The notes under the pieces were generated by a model. That model did no database searches and was not told the origin of the DNA. It saw only the letters and a list, made by a program, of their open reading frames with translations. The position numbers were made by a program, and so were the translations under genes. This document shows, piece by piece, positions 17,458 to 25,472 of a stretch of DNA of 33,055 nucleotides. Within the stretch, counting starts at the first letter, position 1. Each line of letters begins with the position of its first letter. Origin of the DNA: Coriobacteriia bacterium (lineage in GTDB: Bacteria > Actinomycetota > Coriobacteriia > Anaerosomatales > Anaerosomataceae). The stretch lies in assembly GCA_026416035.1 (NCBI GenBank), contig JAOAFY010000006.1, forward strand, positions 1-33,055. Reading direction: 5' to 3'.

Positions 17458-18113
17458 TCGTTGCGCTCGATGCGCACAGAGACCATCTCGTCGCCCGGCA
17501 CGATGGCCTTCACCACGTCCATCCCGTCGATCACGTGCCCGAAGACCGTGTATTTCCCGTCAAGGAACGGTGCGGGCGCCAGGCAGATGTAGAACTGGCT
17601 GCCAGCACTGTCAGGATCCTTGGCACGCGCCATGGCGACCGTGCCCTCGAGGTGGGGACGGTTGTTGAACTCGGCCTTCAGACGCCACCCTGGCCCACCG
17701 GTGCCTACGGGTCCCGCGCCGGTCTTCGAGTTCGGGTCTCCCCCTTGCACCACGAAGCCCGGCTCCACCCGATGGAAGGTGGTCCCATCGTAGAATCCAG
17801 ACTCGCACAGCTCGATGAAGCTTGCGACGTGGTTCGGGGCGTCATCGGGGTAGAACGCGATGCGGATCTCCCCCTTGCGGGTCTCGATCACCGCGACCTC
17901 GTCACCCTTGACCTTGACATCCGAGATGTGCAACGGGACCTCCTCCGGGAACACCGCCACGGAAGCATCCTCGCCCGCGCGGTCGACTGCATTGGCGTGC
18001 ATCTGGTCAGGACCGCGTCTTTCGAGCGCACATCCTGGCACCATCGCGACGACTGCGGCAAGAACGGCTGCCGTCACTGACGCCGTCACACGGCTCACAC
18101 TTCGACCCTTCAT
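17454..18113 (-). CDS. Lipoprotein cyclophilin-type peptidyl-prolyl isomerase
   Basis: 219 residues. A signal peptide with a lipobox-like VPGC (Cys about 28) is followed by a short linker and a cyclophilin domain: [19 protein letters not shown], then [20 protein letters not shown], then [20 protein letters not shown] and [15 protein letters not shown]. The FHR, QGGD, AMAR and SQFY catalytic-core motifs are all present, so it should be active in prolyl cis-trans isomerisation. The signal suggests it folds proteins outside the membrane. It heads a small operon with the TPR protein and probably ndk. Confidence 0.92.
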   Translation of the reverse strand: MKGRSVSRVTASVTAAVLAAVVAMVPGCALERRGPDQMHANAVDRAGEDASVAVFPEEVPLHISDVKVKGDEVAVIETRKGEIRIAFYPDDAPNHVASFIELCESGFYDGTTFHRVEPGFVVQGGDPNSKTGAGPVGTGGPGWRLKAEFNNRPHLEGTVAMARAKDPDSAGSQFYICLAPAPFLDGKYTVFGHVIDGMDVVKAIVPGDEMVSVRIERNE

Positions 18114-18150
18114 CCCTGCCTTCCGCGCTTCACGGGCACATGCGTGTCCG

Positions 18151-18159
18151 ATTCTACCA
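18151..18159 (-). promoter_or_regulatory. Possible extended -10 promoter for the cyclophilin operon
   Basis: On the minus strand this reads TGGTAGAAT (TGn plus TAGAAT). A weak TTGCGG lies upstream with a short 15-base spacer. It lies in the 184-base divergent gap between the cyclophilin and EF-G-like genes, about 40 bases ahead of the cyclophilin start. Confidence 0.35.
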
Positions 18160-18202
18160 CCCGCTTAGGCCCCGCAAGCGCGCTGGCGCGGTCGCGTGCG
18201 TG

Positions 18203-18211
18203 TGCTATCGT
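18203..18211 (+). promoter_or_regulatory. Extended -10 promoter for the EF-G-like gene
   Basis: Reads TGCTATCGT, an extended -10, inside the string GTGTGCTA shared with the mre and tRNA-Arg promoters. No clear -35 is present. Transcription would start near 18218. That makes the most upstream in-frame start (18196) impossible for this transcript and supports a downstream start. Confidence 0.45.
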
Positions 18212-18297
18212 TTCGAGCCGTGCAACCGTACGGGGGCGGTCGCGCACAGCACGCGGACGGCCGGTACGCCGGCATGGTCAACGAGGAGGCGATGCTC

Positions 18298-20361
18298 GTG
18301 GGAGCGCCAAGCACCGACAAGGTCCGCAACGTCGTCTTGGTCGGCCATGGGGGCTCGGGAAAGACGTCGCTCGCCGAGGCGATGCTCTTCATGGCAGGCC
18401 AGACCAAGCGCCTCGGCAGCGTGGACGACGGCCACTCGACCCTCGACTATGACGCTGAGGAAGTCAAGCGGAAGATGACCATCAACCTCGCGCTCGCTCC
18501 GGTTGTGCACGACGGGGTGAAGATCAACGTCATCGACACGCCTGGATACGCAGACTTCATCGGGGACGCGATCGCGGGCATGGAGGCCGCCGAGATGGCC
18601 CTGTTCGTCGTCGACGCAGTCTCAGGGCCCCAGGTCCAGACGCGCAAGCTCTGGAAGATCGCAGGCGAAATGGGGATAGCGCGGGCGGTTTTCATCAACC
18701 GCATGGACAAGGAGCACGCTGACTTCGACGCGGTGATGTCCGCGCTCGCAGCGTCGTTCGGCCACCGCGTCGGCGCCGTGCAGATTCCGATGGGGGCAGA
18801 GTCATCGTTCCGGGGCGTCGTGGACGTGATCCGGATGCGTGCGTACCACCACGAGGGCGACAAGGAGGAGGTCACCGACATACCCGCCGACCTCGCGGAC
18901 GCTGCAGAGGCCGCACGCGACAAGCTGTGCGAGCTCGTGGCGGAGGCGGACGACGCGCTCATGGAGAAGTACCTCGAGGGCGAGCGCCTGTCGCAGGAGG
19001 AGCTCGAAGACCTTCTCGGCAAGGCGATCGCGCAGGGCATCTTCATCCCCGTCTTCGTCGGGTCGGCGCTCAAACTGCAAGGCATCGAGGACCTGATGGA
19101 TGAGATCGTGTCCTTCTTCCCGAAGCCTACCGCGCATGGCCCCATGAAGACCGTCGATGGCAAAGAGGTCCCGTTCTCTGCCGACGGCGCCACCGCGGTC
19201 CACGTGTTCAAGACGCTTTCCGACCCATACATCGGCCGCATCAACCTGGTGAAGGTCGTTTCGGGAGTGCTGACCCCGAACACCGAGCTCGTCAACTCCC
19301 GCACCGGCAAGAAGGAGCGCATCGCGCACGTCTTCAAGATGGTCGGCAAGGAGATCTCCGACATCGACGCCGCTCCCGCAGGAGACATCGCGGTGCTCAC
19401 CAAGCTCGCTGACACGCTTACGAACGACACGCTCTCGGCCGCTGGCGGCATCGCGTTCGCTCCGCTCCCGCTCCCCGAACCGCTCTACCCCGTCGCAATC
19501 GTCGCGAAGACCAAGGCGGACGAGGACAAGCTCGGAACTGCGCTCAAGACGATTGTCGACGAGGACCCGTCTCTCAGGCTCCGCCGCGACGAGGAGACCC
19601 ACCAGACGGTCATCTCGGCGATGGGAGACATCGCCATCGACGTGCTGCTCGCACGATTGCGGGACCGCTTCCACGTCGAAGCCGAACTGCAAGACCTCCG
19701 CATCCCGTACCGCGAGACGATCCGCAAGACCGCTAGCGCCCAGGGCCGCCACAAGAAGCAGACGGGTGGCGCTGGCCAGTTCGGAGACTGCTGGCTCAGG
19801 CTCGAGCCCAACCCTGGCGGAGGCTACGAGTTCATCGACGAGATCGTCGGTGGCAAGATCCCTCGTCAGTTCATCCCGGCGGTGGACAAAGGCGTGCAGG
19901 AAGCGATGGCGCAAGGCGTCCTGGCCGGCTACCCCGTCGTCGATCTCAAGGTGACCCTCTTCGACGGCTCGTATCACTCGGTCGACTCGTCGGAGATCGC
20001 CTTCAAGACCGCAGCCCGCATCGGCTTCCGCGCTGCCGCAGAGAAGGCCGACCTCGTGCTGCTGGAACCTATCGCGACGCTCACCATCGAAGTGCCGGAG
20101 CAGTATGCCGGCGCGGTCATGGGCGACATCAGCGCGAAGAGGGGCCGCGTCCTCGGCATGGACTCGCCCGAACCGGGCGTGCAGGTCATCAAGGCGCAGG
20201 TCCCGTATGCAGAGGTCGTCCACTACTCGCCTCAGCTCCGCTCCATCACAAGCGGTACCGGCAGCTACACGATCACCATCGACTCCTACGAGCAGGTTCC
20301 TGGCGACCTTGCAAAGAAGATCATCGAGCAGTCGCAGAAGGAGCGGGCCGAATCGCACTGA
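18298..20361 (+). CDS. EF-G-like translational GTPase (FusA2 type)
   Basis: 687 residues. The GTPase domain has a P-loop GHGGSGKTSL (about 16-25), DTPGYADF in place of the EF-G DTPGHVDF, and NRMD for guanine recognition. The switch-I RGIT motif is replaced (EEVKRKMTINLALAP). EF-G domains II-V follow (HKKQTGGAGQFGDCWLRLEP, then GVLAGYPVVDLKVTLFDGSY and a C-terminus with GDISAKRGRVLGMDSP). The Tyr at the catalytic His position and the lost RGIT mark the EF-G-like/EF-G2 branch, not the main EF-G. In mycobacteria that branch is reported to bind GTP without ribosome-driven hydrolysis. I prefer the GTG at 18298 (AGGAGG eight bases upstream); ATG at 18292 or 18274 is possible. It is not near rpsL/rpsG/tuf, which also fits a paralogue. 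Confidence 0.88.
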   Translation: MGAPSTDKVRNVVLVGHGGSGKTSLAEAMLFMAGQTKRLGSVDDGHSTLDYDAEEVKRKMTINLALAPVVHDGVKINVIDTPGYADFIGDAIAGMEAAEMALFVVDAVSGPQVQTRKLWKIAGEMGIARAVFINRMDKEHADFDAVMSALAASFGHRVGAVQIPMGAESSFRGVVDVIRMRAYHHEGDKEEVTDIPADLADAAEAARDKLCELVAEADDALMEKYLEGERLSQEELEDLLGKAIAQGIFIPVFVGSALKLQGIEDLMDEIVSFFPKPTAHGPMKTVDGKEVPFSADGATAVHVFKTLSDPYIGRINLVKVVSGVLTPNTELVNSRTGKKERIAHVFKMVGKEISDIDAAPAGDIAVLTKLADTLTNDTLSAAGGIAFAPLPLPEPLYPVAIVAKTKADEDKLGTALKTIVDEDPSLRLRRDEETHQTVISAMGDIAIDVLLARLRDRFHVEAELQDLRIPYRETIRKTASAQGRHKKQTGGAGQFGDCWLRLEPNPGGGYEFIDEIVGGKIPRQFIPAVDKGVQEAMAQGVLAGYPVVDLKVTLFDGSYHSVDSSEIAFKTAARIGFRAAAEKADLVLLEPIATLTIEVPEQYAGAVMGDISAKRGRVLGMDSPEPGVQVIKAQVPYAEVVHYSPQLRSITSGTGSYTITIDSYEQVPGDLAKKIIEQSQKERAESH

Positions 20362-20385
20362 ACTCGCCCGCACGACGTGAAGCCA

Positions 20386-20411
20386 CGAGGGCCCGGGAAT
20401 CCGGGCCCTCG
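20386..20411. terminator. Bidirectional terminator hairpin between the EF-G-like gene and tRNA-Arg
   Basis: A perfect 11-base-pair stem (CGAGGGCCCGG / CCGGGCCCTCG) with a GAAT loop, 24 bases past the EF-G-like stop and 10 bases past the 3' end of the convergent tRNA. There is no long T-tract, which is common in high-GC bacteria. It can serve both strands. Confidence 0.75.
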
Positions 20412-20421
20412 CATGTCTTCG

Positions 20422-20497
20422 TGGTGCCCTCTGCAGGATTCGAACCTGCGGCCTTCTGCTCCGGAGGCAGACGCTCTATCCCCTGAGCTAAGAGGGC
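20422..20497 (-). tRNA. tRNA-Arg (anticodon CCG)
   Basis: 76 bases with the 3' CCA encoded. On the minus strand the acceptor arm is GCCCTCT/AGAGGGC, the D arm is GCTC...GAGC, the anticodon arm is TCTGC-CTCCGGA-GCAGA with anticodon CCG, and the T arm is GCAGG-TTCGAAT-CCTGC. All four stems pair perfectly. It reads CGG arginine codons, which are expected to be frequent in this GC-rich genome. Confidence 0.97.
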
Positions 20498-20520
20498 TCG
20501 CGGCCTGAAGCCGCCGGAGA

Positions 20521-20529
20521 ACAATAGCA
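20521..20529 (-). promoter_or_regulatory. Extended -10 promoter for tRNA-Arg
   Basis: On the minus strand this reads TGCTATTGT within GTGTGCTATTGT. A weak -35 (TGGAAA) lies 18 bases upstream. The predicted RNA start is about 17 bases before the tRNA 5' end. Confidence 0.5.
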
Positions 20530-20603
20530 CACGGGTGCGCGCTTTTCCACGCATCGCCGAGCAGGTATGCTCATGACCTCGCCCCAGACGCCATGGAGAC
20601 GCG

Positions 20604-21509
20604 ATGCCCTCGACCGACACGCTCCTCATCGTCAACCCGGCCGCCCGGCATGGCGAGACCGGCAAGATGCTTCCCGCCATCGAGCAGCTGCTCGATGGCG
20701 GGCTCCCCCATGAGACGGTCGTGACCGATGGCCCTGGCCACGCCCGAGAACTCGCAGCTTCGAGCGCGGGTCGCACGCTGGTCGCCGCAGTCGGAGGCGA
20801 CGGCACCGTCCACGAGGTCTTGAACGGCCTCATGACCATACCGCCCGAGGAGCGTCCGGCACTCGGCCTGATTCCCACAGGTTCGGGGAACGACACCAGA
20901 CGGACCTACGGCATCCCTGCCGACATCTCCCAGGCCGTGCTGGTCCTCGCTTCTGGAGAGCGACGCACCTTCGACGTCGGGATGTGCAACGGGCTGTACT
21001 TCAACAACAGCTTCGCGGCCGGCCTCGATGCCAAAGTCACGGCCAAGGCGGTCGAGTACAAGGTCACCAAGCAACGCGACGGCTTGTGGCTGTACCTCAC
21101 CGCGCTTCTCCATGTGCTCTTCAACGACCTCGAAGGATTCCGCGCCTGCGTGTCCTTCGACGGCGATGACGCTGTGGAGACCGACACCCTCATCGTGGCG
21201 GTGACCATCGGGCAGACGTACGGTGGCGGGTTCTTCATCACGCCTCACGCCATCCCCGACGACGGGCTGTTCGACGTCTGCACGATCGACCCGCTCTCGC
21301 TGCCTGAGGCGCTCGCACGCCTTCCGTTCGTGGTTGCCGGCAAGCACACCCGCATGCGACCGGTCCACATGTCACGTCATGCGTCCGTGGTCATCGAGGC
21401 GGAAGCACCCGTGCCCGCTCAGATCGACGGGGAGGTGCTGCTCGCGACCCGATACGAGGTGTCGCTGCTGCCCAGAGCCATCACCTGCGTCGTCCCGCGG
21501 AGAAGGTGA
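20604..21509 (+). CDS. YegS/DagK family diacylglycerol or lipid kinase
   Basis: 301 residues. The catalytic-domain motifs of the DAGK family are present: IVNPAARHG at the N-terminus, AVGGDGTVHEVLNGLM (GGDGT at about 64-68) and LGLIPTGSGNDTRRTYGIP. The second beta domain ends in PVPAQIDGEVL, a family feature. It phosphorylates diacylglycerol or a related lipid with ATP at the inner membrane face. It is followed after seven bases by plsY, so the pair probably serves phospholipid recycling and synthesis. Confidence 0.92.
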   Translation: MPSTDTLLIVNPAARHGETGKMLPAIEQLLDGGLPHETVVTDGPGHARELAASSAGRTLVAAVGGDGTVHEVLNGLMTIPPEERPALGLIPTGSGNDTRRTYGIPADISQAVLVLASGERRTFDVGMCNGLYFNNSFAAGLDAKVTAKAVEYKVTKQRDGLWLYLTALLHVLFNDLEGFRACVSFDGDDAVETDTLIVAVTIGQTYGGGFFITPHAIPDDGLFDVCTIDPLSLPEALARLPFVVAGKHTRMRPVHMSRHASVVIEAEAPVPAQIDGEVLLATRYEVSLLPRAITCVVPRRR

Positions 21510-21516
21510 CGGGTCA

Positions 21517-22185
21517 GTGATCCTTCCCGCTGCGCTCATGTTCTCGGCGTCCGTGCTCATCGGATCCATCCCATGGGCGTACCTCATCGTCCGGGCCGTA
21601 GCCGGGAAGGACATCACTGCGCACGGCAGCGGTAACGTCGGAGCCATGAACGTCAGGCGCTCCACCGGATCGTGGGCATGGTTCGCGGTCGCCGTGCTCG
21701 CCGACGGGTCGAAGGGACTGCTCCCCACCCTCTACGCCAAGTACGCCTACGCGGATGTCGGCTTCCTCGCACCCGCGTCTTCTGCGGGCAGGTACGCCCT
21801 GCTCGTCCAGGCGGCCGTTCTCGGCGCGGTCGTCGGCCACAACTACTCGCTGTGGCTTGCAGTCAAGAACCGCCGATTGCGCCGGACGGGCAAGGGTCTT
21901 GCCGCCGGCGGCGGCGCACTCCTTGCGTACGACTGGCGCTGCTTCGCAATCGTGCTCGCCGTTGGCATCCTGGCGCTTGCGGCGAGCCGGATCATGCTCG
22001 TCGGTCAAGCGGCAGCCGCGGCAGCGCTCCCGCTTTCGTCCCTCGTGTTGCGGACGTCCGATCTCGCCTTTGCCATCGTGCTCGCCGCCGTCGTCCTCGC
22101 CGCGCACGCCAACCGGCTGCGCGGGCTGCTCCAGGGTCGCGAGCCCCGAATGTACGTCGACGACGGCACGGGTCCTCGCGGTTGA
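21517..22185 (+). CDS. plsY: Glycerol-3-phosphate acyltransferase PlsY
   Basis: 222 residues with several membrane segments. PlsY motifs are GSIPWAYLIVRAVAGKD, HGSGNVGAMNVRR (usual GSGNxGaTNxxR, so Met replaces Thr), the GHNYSLW region, and TGKGLAAGGGALLAY. It transfers the acyl group from acyl-phosphate to glycerol-3-phosphate, the first step of phospholipid synthesis. The frame is open far upstream inside the kinase gene; I chose the GTG at 21517 because AGGTGA lies about eight bases ahead and the N-terminus then starts at the first membrane helix. Confidence 0.93.
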   Translation: MILPAALMFSASVLIGSIPWAYLIVRAVAGKDITAHGSGNVGAMNVRRSTGSWAWFAVAVLADGSKGLLPTLYAKYAYADVGFLAPASSAGRYALLVQAAVLGAVVGHNYSLWLAVKNRRLRRTGKGLAAGGGALLAYDWRCFAIVLAVGILALAASRIMLVGQAAAAAALPLSSLVLRTSDLAFAIVLAAVVLAAHANRLRGLLQGREPRMYVDDGTGPRG

Positions 22186-22199
22186 GCCGAGGAAGGCGT

Positions 22200-22227
22200 G
22201 GGGCCGCCAGCAGTTGCTGACGGCCCC
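22200..22227. terminator. Bidirectional terminator-like hairpin between plsY and the ferredoxin gene
   Basis: GGGGCCG and CGGCCCC form a 7-pair outer stem. After one C/A mismatch an inner CAGC/GCTG stem closes a small loop. It lies between two convergent genes, 15 bases after plsY and 25 bases after the ferredoxin stop. It has no T-tract. Confidence 0.6.
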
Positions 22228-22252
22228 GGCACACCGGCTGAACGACGATCCG

Positions 22253-22429
22253 CTACGAGAGCTTGATCGCCTCGTTCGGGCACACCGATTCGCAGGTTCC
22301 ACACTCGGTGCAATCGTCCGGCCTCGCGAGCACCGCGACGTCCTCGAGGTCGAGCGCGCTCGTGGGGCACTCGTCCACGCAGATGCCGCAGGCAGTGCAC
22401 AGGTCGGGGTTCACGACAGGCTTGCCCAT
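22253..22429 (-). CDS. Two-cluster [4Fe-4S] ferredoxin
   Basis: 58 residues, a full-size clostridial-type ferredoxin. It has two CxxCxxCxxxCP motifs, CTACGICVDECP and CTECGTCESVCP, each followed by the usual xxAI/xxAL turn (TSALDLED, NEAIKLS). It carries low-potential electrons in the cytoplasm and could feed the Rnf complex encoded about 7 kb away; that link is inference. The ATG at 22429 follows AAGGA at eight bases. It is the last gene of the pilT-osmC-bsh strand run, 47 bases after the BshC-like gene. Confidence 0.93.
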   Translation of the reverse strand: MGKPVVNPDLCTACGICVDECPTSALDLEDVAVLARPDDCTECGTCESVCPNEAIKLS

Positions 22430-22476
22430 CTCGCGATCCTTTCTTCACCTTCCGACTACCCGCCGCAGCGGTACGC

Positions 22477-24072
22477 TCATGATACACCGTGCTGAGATGT
22501 GTGCGAGAGCACGGCCCCGGCAACGGTTCTGGGATCGAACAACGGGAACGAGACGGTGCGGTCCGCGTAGCGATCCTCTTGAGCGGCCGCCGCCTCAAGC
22601 CGAGCGACCTCGCCTTTGAGGGCTTCGACGAACGGGGCGATGGCTGCTCTCAGACGTTCGTTCACATCTCTGATGGCCATCCCGAGCTCGCGCGCGTCGC
22701 CCTCTCCTGCCGCCAGCGCAGCCAGGAGCCGCCGCTTCTCCTCGGCGAGCCCCTCGGCCAGTGCTCGGCTCTCGTCGTCAGCCAAGCCGGCCTCGCCGAG
22801 CATCTCTTCGGGGTTGTGGATCGCCCGCCGGAGGCGGCGCTGCGCCTCCGCGAGCGACCCGTGAACGGTCAGGGCTGCTTCTGCCCGCAATCGCATCGTC
22901 AACGAGACCACTGCGTATCGGGGCGGGACGATGCCGAACCACCGCTCGATGACCGCGTCTGTCACTCGCTCGTACGCCGCACCACCTACGCCGTGCACGA
23001 ACAGGTCGGCGACGAACAACCGTTGGAACATCGTGAGCGTCACGGCGCGCGGCACGATGACAAGACCGCTCTGGTCCAGGGCCCGCATCACCGATCGCGG
23101 ATCGCGGCCAGCATCGACGGGCGCTGCGTCCTCCACGAGCAGACGACCCCCTCGCGGGTCGTAGGCGACCCTGCGCCTCGCGCGACCGACGAGCGCCCAG
23201 AACGGGACCTCCACGGCCTCGCCAGCGACCTGCAGCTCTGGGAACGGATGAGCCTTTGACCTCGTTTTCGTCTCGGCTCTATAGCGCCTGACCTCGTCAT
23301 TGAAGATGTCCGCGAAACGCCAGGCGTCGGCGATGACCTCGGCAGCGAACGCCTTGAAGCACCTCGTCTGGGACTGCCGGCTGACGAAGACCTCGCCATA
23401 CCGGGTCCCGGCTTCGTGCTCATACCGCCGCCTCGCGGCCACCACCGTCTCGACAGGCGGGCCCGCGCAAGCGGATGCCTGCCGCAGACGATCCGCGAAC
23501 CGCCCGAAGTTGTGAAGGGCAGGTCTGTGACCCGATCGCTCGATCGCATCGGTCGCCGCCTCGATGAACTCCTCGACCTGCTCAGGGTCGGGTGGCGGTT
23601 CGCACGCGTAGCAGGATCCCCTCGCCGCGCCGACGAGCACGACGTCGCACGACGAGCTCGGCTCTCCCGGCGGGCACGGCACGTGCAGGGACACCTTCCG
23701 GGCCTCGTCTGAGTCCACCACCAGGTCCAAGGCCACGCGACCTTCGCAGTGCGCGAACCCGTCTACTGCGAAGTGCTTCGCCCACACGCCGGGGTGGAAC
23801 AGGTCGGGCTGGTGCCCAGTCATCACGACGAGAGCATCCGGATCGGGCTCGTGTCCGCACGCGATTCCGAGCCGCTCACAGTCTGCACGACTGAGCGCAA
23901 GCGCTTCCTCTCGGGCCATCCGGCGAATGGTGACGGCATCGGCGTCTCCGACGATGAAAGTCCACGACCGCGCAGCACGCGCATTGGCGTTCGCAACCGC
24001 TTCCCATTCATCGAGCGGAGGCTCGATCAAGACCTCGCCGCTCGTGCGGGGGATGCGCGCCGGACTCGTCAT
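22477..24072 (-). CDS. BshC-like protein (putative cysteine-adding enzyme of bacillithiol-type synthesis)
   Basis: 531 residues, close to the roughly 540 of Bacillus BshC. The motif VVMTGHQPDLFHPGVWAKHF at about 82-102 recalls the BshC TGQQ(A/P)xLF nucleotide-loop region. The last third (about 400-505) is rich in Glu/Arg/Ala and looks like the long coiled coil of that family (EEKRRLLAALAAGEGDAREL). BshC is proposed to add cysteine to glucosamine-malate. The gene begins three bases after the stop of a BshB-like deacetylase, which supports the call. Similarity looks distant: several BshC signatures are not obvious. It could instead be a separate family that uses a related fold. Confidence 0.55.
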   Translation of the reverse strand: MTSPARIPRTSGEVLIEPPLDEWEAVANANARAARSWTFIVGDADAVTIRRMAREEALALSRADCERLGIACGHEPDPDALVVMTGHQPDLFHPGVWAKHFAVDGFAHCEGRVALDLVVDSDEARKVSLHVPCPPGEPSSSCDVVLVGAARGSCYACEPPPDPEQVEEFIEAATDAIERSGHRPALHNFGRFADRLRQASACAGPPVETVVAARRRYEHEAGTRYGEVFVSRQSQTRCFKAFAAEVIADAWRFADIFNDEVRRYRAETKTRSKAHPFPELQVAGEAVEVPFWALVGRARRRVAYDPRGGRLLVEDAAPVDAGRDPRSVMRALDQSGLVIVPRAVTLTMFQRLFVADLFVHGVGGAAYERVTDAVIERWFGIVPPRYAVVSLTMRLRAEAALTVHGSLAEAQRRLRRAIHNPEEMLGEAGLADDESRALAEGLAEEKRRLLAALAAGEGDARELGMAIRDVNERLRAAIAPFVEALKGEVARLEAAAAQEDRYADRTVSFPLFDPRTVAGAVLSHTSQHGVS

Positions 24073-24075
24073 AGC

Positions 24076-24760
24076 TCACACCAACGACGCAAACGACGAG
24101 ACTCCGAGGACCTCCGTGGCGAAGAACGGCTCTCCGGCCTCTGCTCCCACGAGCCCGCCCCAGTACCGCGCACTCGTCTCCATGCGTCCGATCACGTGGG
24201 CGTTCGCCGGGTTCTCCACGAACTGGGACCGGTATGCAGCAAGCGCGTCGAGTTTGCGCTGCAATGACTCGAGCCCTACGGGAACGACGAACGATGGCCT
24301 CAACGCGACGGACGCATGTATGGCGGCGTACTGGTAGACGCGACGGACGAGGTGCGGCTCACCGGCGATCCGCGACTTGCTGAGCTTGGCATAGAAGCGA
24401 CCACCGGCGACGAGCGCCGAGGCAGCGACGTGGTCTGGATGGGCGTCGACGGGATACGGTCCGACGACGATGCGCGGGCGGAGCTCGCGGAGCGCCGCCG
24501 CCACGGCCCACCGCGCGTCGACCGTGTCTGCCAGCTCGCGATTCGGCAAGTCCAGCATCACGCGGCGCACCCCAAGGATCCTTGCCGCTTCTGCCGCCTC
24601 CGCAGCACGGCGCTCAGGCTGTGCCGTACGGCGTGGGTTCCCCGTCGGTGAGGTCGACGATCACCACGTCTAGACCTGATGCGGCCATCTCGGCGATCGT
24701 GGCCCCCATGCCGATCTCCACGTCGTCGGGATGCGCGCCGATGCACACGACATCAGCCAC
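24076..24760 (-). pseudogene. BshB-like LmbE/PIG-L deacetylase, frame disrupted near 24619
   Basis: Read with one base skipped at about 24619, the protein is about 227 residues. Zinc motifs sit on both sides of the break: [19 protein letters not shown] before it, and PVDAHPDHVAASALVAGGRF after it. The family segment GTPExRxxEAxxAAxILG is restored exactly when the base is skipped (GT | [17 protein letters not shown]). As given, the frame from 24760 stops at TGA 24614-24616 after 48 residues. BshB removes the acetyl group from GlcNAc-malate. The GTG start overlaps the glycosyltransferase stop (GTGGCTGA) and has GGAGGG six bases ahead. It may be a true frameshift mutation or a sequencing/assembly error. 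Confidence 0.75.
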
Positions 24761-25472
24761 CGGTGACCCTCCGTCCATGCCGGGCGCGCTCAAGCGCCCG
24801 TTCCCACACTGCAAGGTAATACGCCAGCCGCGCATCCGGATCGTCCAACCCGCCGCCGAATCTACGGTCGTGATCGCAGTAGATCCTCTCGATGGGAAGC
24901 TCCCGCACCGCAAGCCCGCACCGCCACGCCTCCACCCACAGCTCGACGGGCATGCCGTAGCCGTCCTCGGTCAGCCGAAGCGTGCGAAGCGCATCGCTCC
25001 GATAGGCCTTGAAGCCGCAGAACGCATCGGTGATACCCCACCCGGCAAGATCGTTCACCATGCGCGTGATGACCGCGTTGACCCGCACTCTGTCTGCGGG
25101 CGCTTCACCGAACGTTTCGCTCTCGGGGAGATACCGGCTCCCCGATACGATGTCCGCTTCATCGAGTGCATCGAGGAACGCCGGGATGTGACGCGGCTCG
25201 TGCTGTCCATCGCAATCCATCGTCACGATCCGTCGGGCGCCGATGTCGAGAGCGACGTGGAAGCCGTCGATGAGCGAACGACCGTACCCTCGGTTGTCCG
25301 CATGACGCAGCGTGACCACCTCTGGAAAGCCGGCGAGGATCTCCTGGGTGCCGTCCGCAGAACCGTCGTCGACGACGATGATCGTGCCGCCGAACTGTTC
25401 CCGTACGGCTTCGAGCACCCCTGCGACTGTCGGCGCCTCGTTGTACACAGGCAGCACGACGGCGTCGGTCAT
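24753..25472 (-). CDS. Family 2 glycosyltransferase (DPM1-like)
   Basis: 239 residues, a single GT-A domain with no membrane helices. Motifs are [36 protein letters not shown], the DxD-type [19 protein letters not shown], and [14 protein letters not shown], as in dolichol-phosphate mannosyltransferase-like enzymes that charge polyprenyl phosphate with a sugar. The ATG at 25472 overlaps the osmC-like stop (ATGA); the longer open frame to 25964 belongs partly to the osmC N-terminus in another frame. It is not the GT4-type BshA of bacillithiol synthesis, so its link to the next two genes is unclear. Confidence 0.87.
   Translation of the reverse strand: MTDAVVLPVYNEAPTVAGVLEAVREQFGGTIIVVDDGSADGTQEILAGFPEVVTLRHADNRGYGRSLIDGFHVALDIGARRIVTMDCDGQHEPRHIPAFLDALDEADIVSGSRYLPESETFGEAPADRVRVNAVITRMVNDLAGWGITDAFCGFKAYRSDALRTLRLTEDGYGMPVELWVEAWRCGLAVRELPIERIYCDHDRRFGGGLDDPDARLAYYLAVWERALERARHGRRVTGG

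Noticed and set aside
18802-20373. 523-codon open frame on the minus strand
   Set aside because: Antisense shadow of the EF-G-like gene, which is unambiguous in the other strand.
22479-22484. TATCAT on the minus strand as a promoter for the ferredoxin gene
   Set aside because: It overlaps the last codons of the BshC-like gene, has no -35, and readthrough from the operon explains expression.
24614-24619. Programmed +1 frameshift at GCC-TGA like that of prfB
   Set aside because: There is no upstream Shine-Dalgarno-like stimulator at the right distance and the slip codon pairs poorly; a mutation or sequence error is simpler, though recoding is not excluded.
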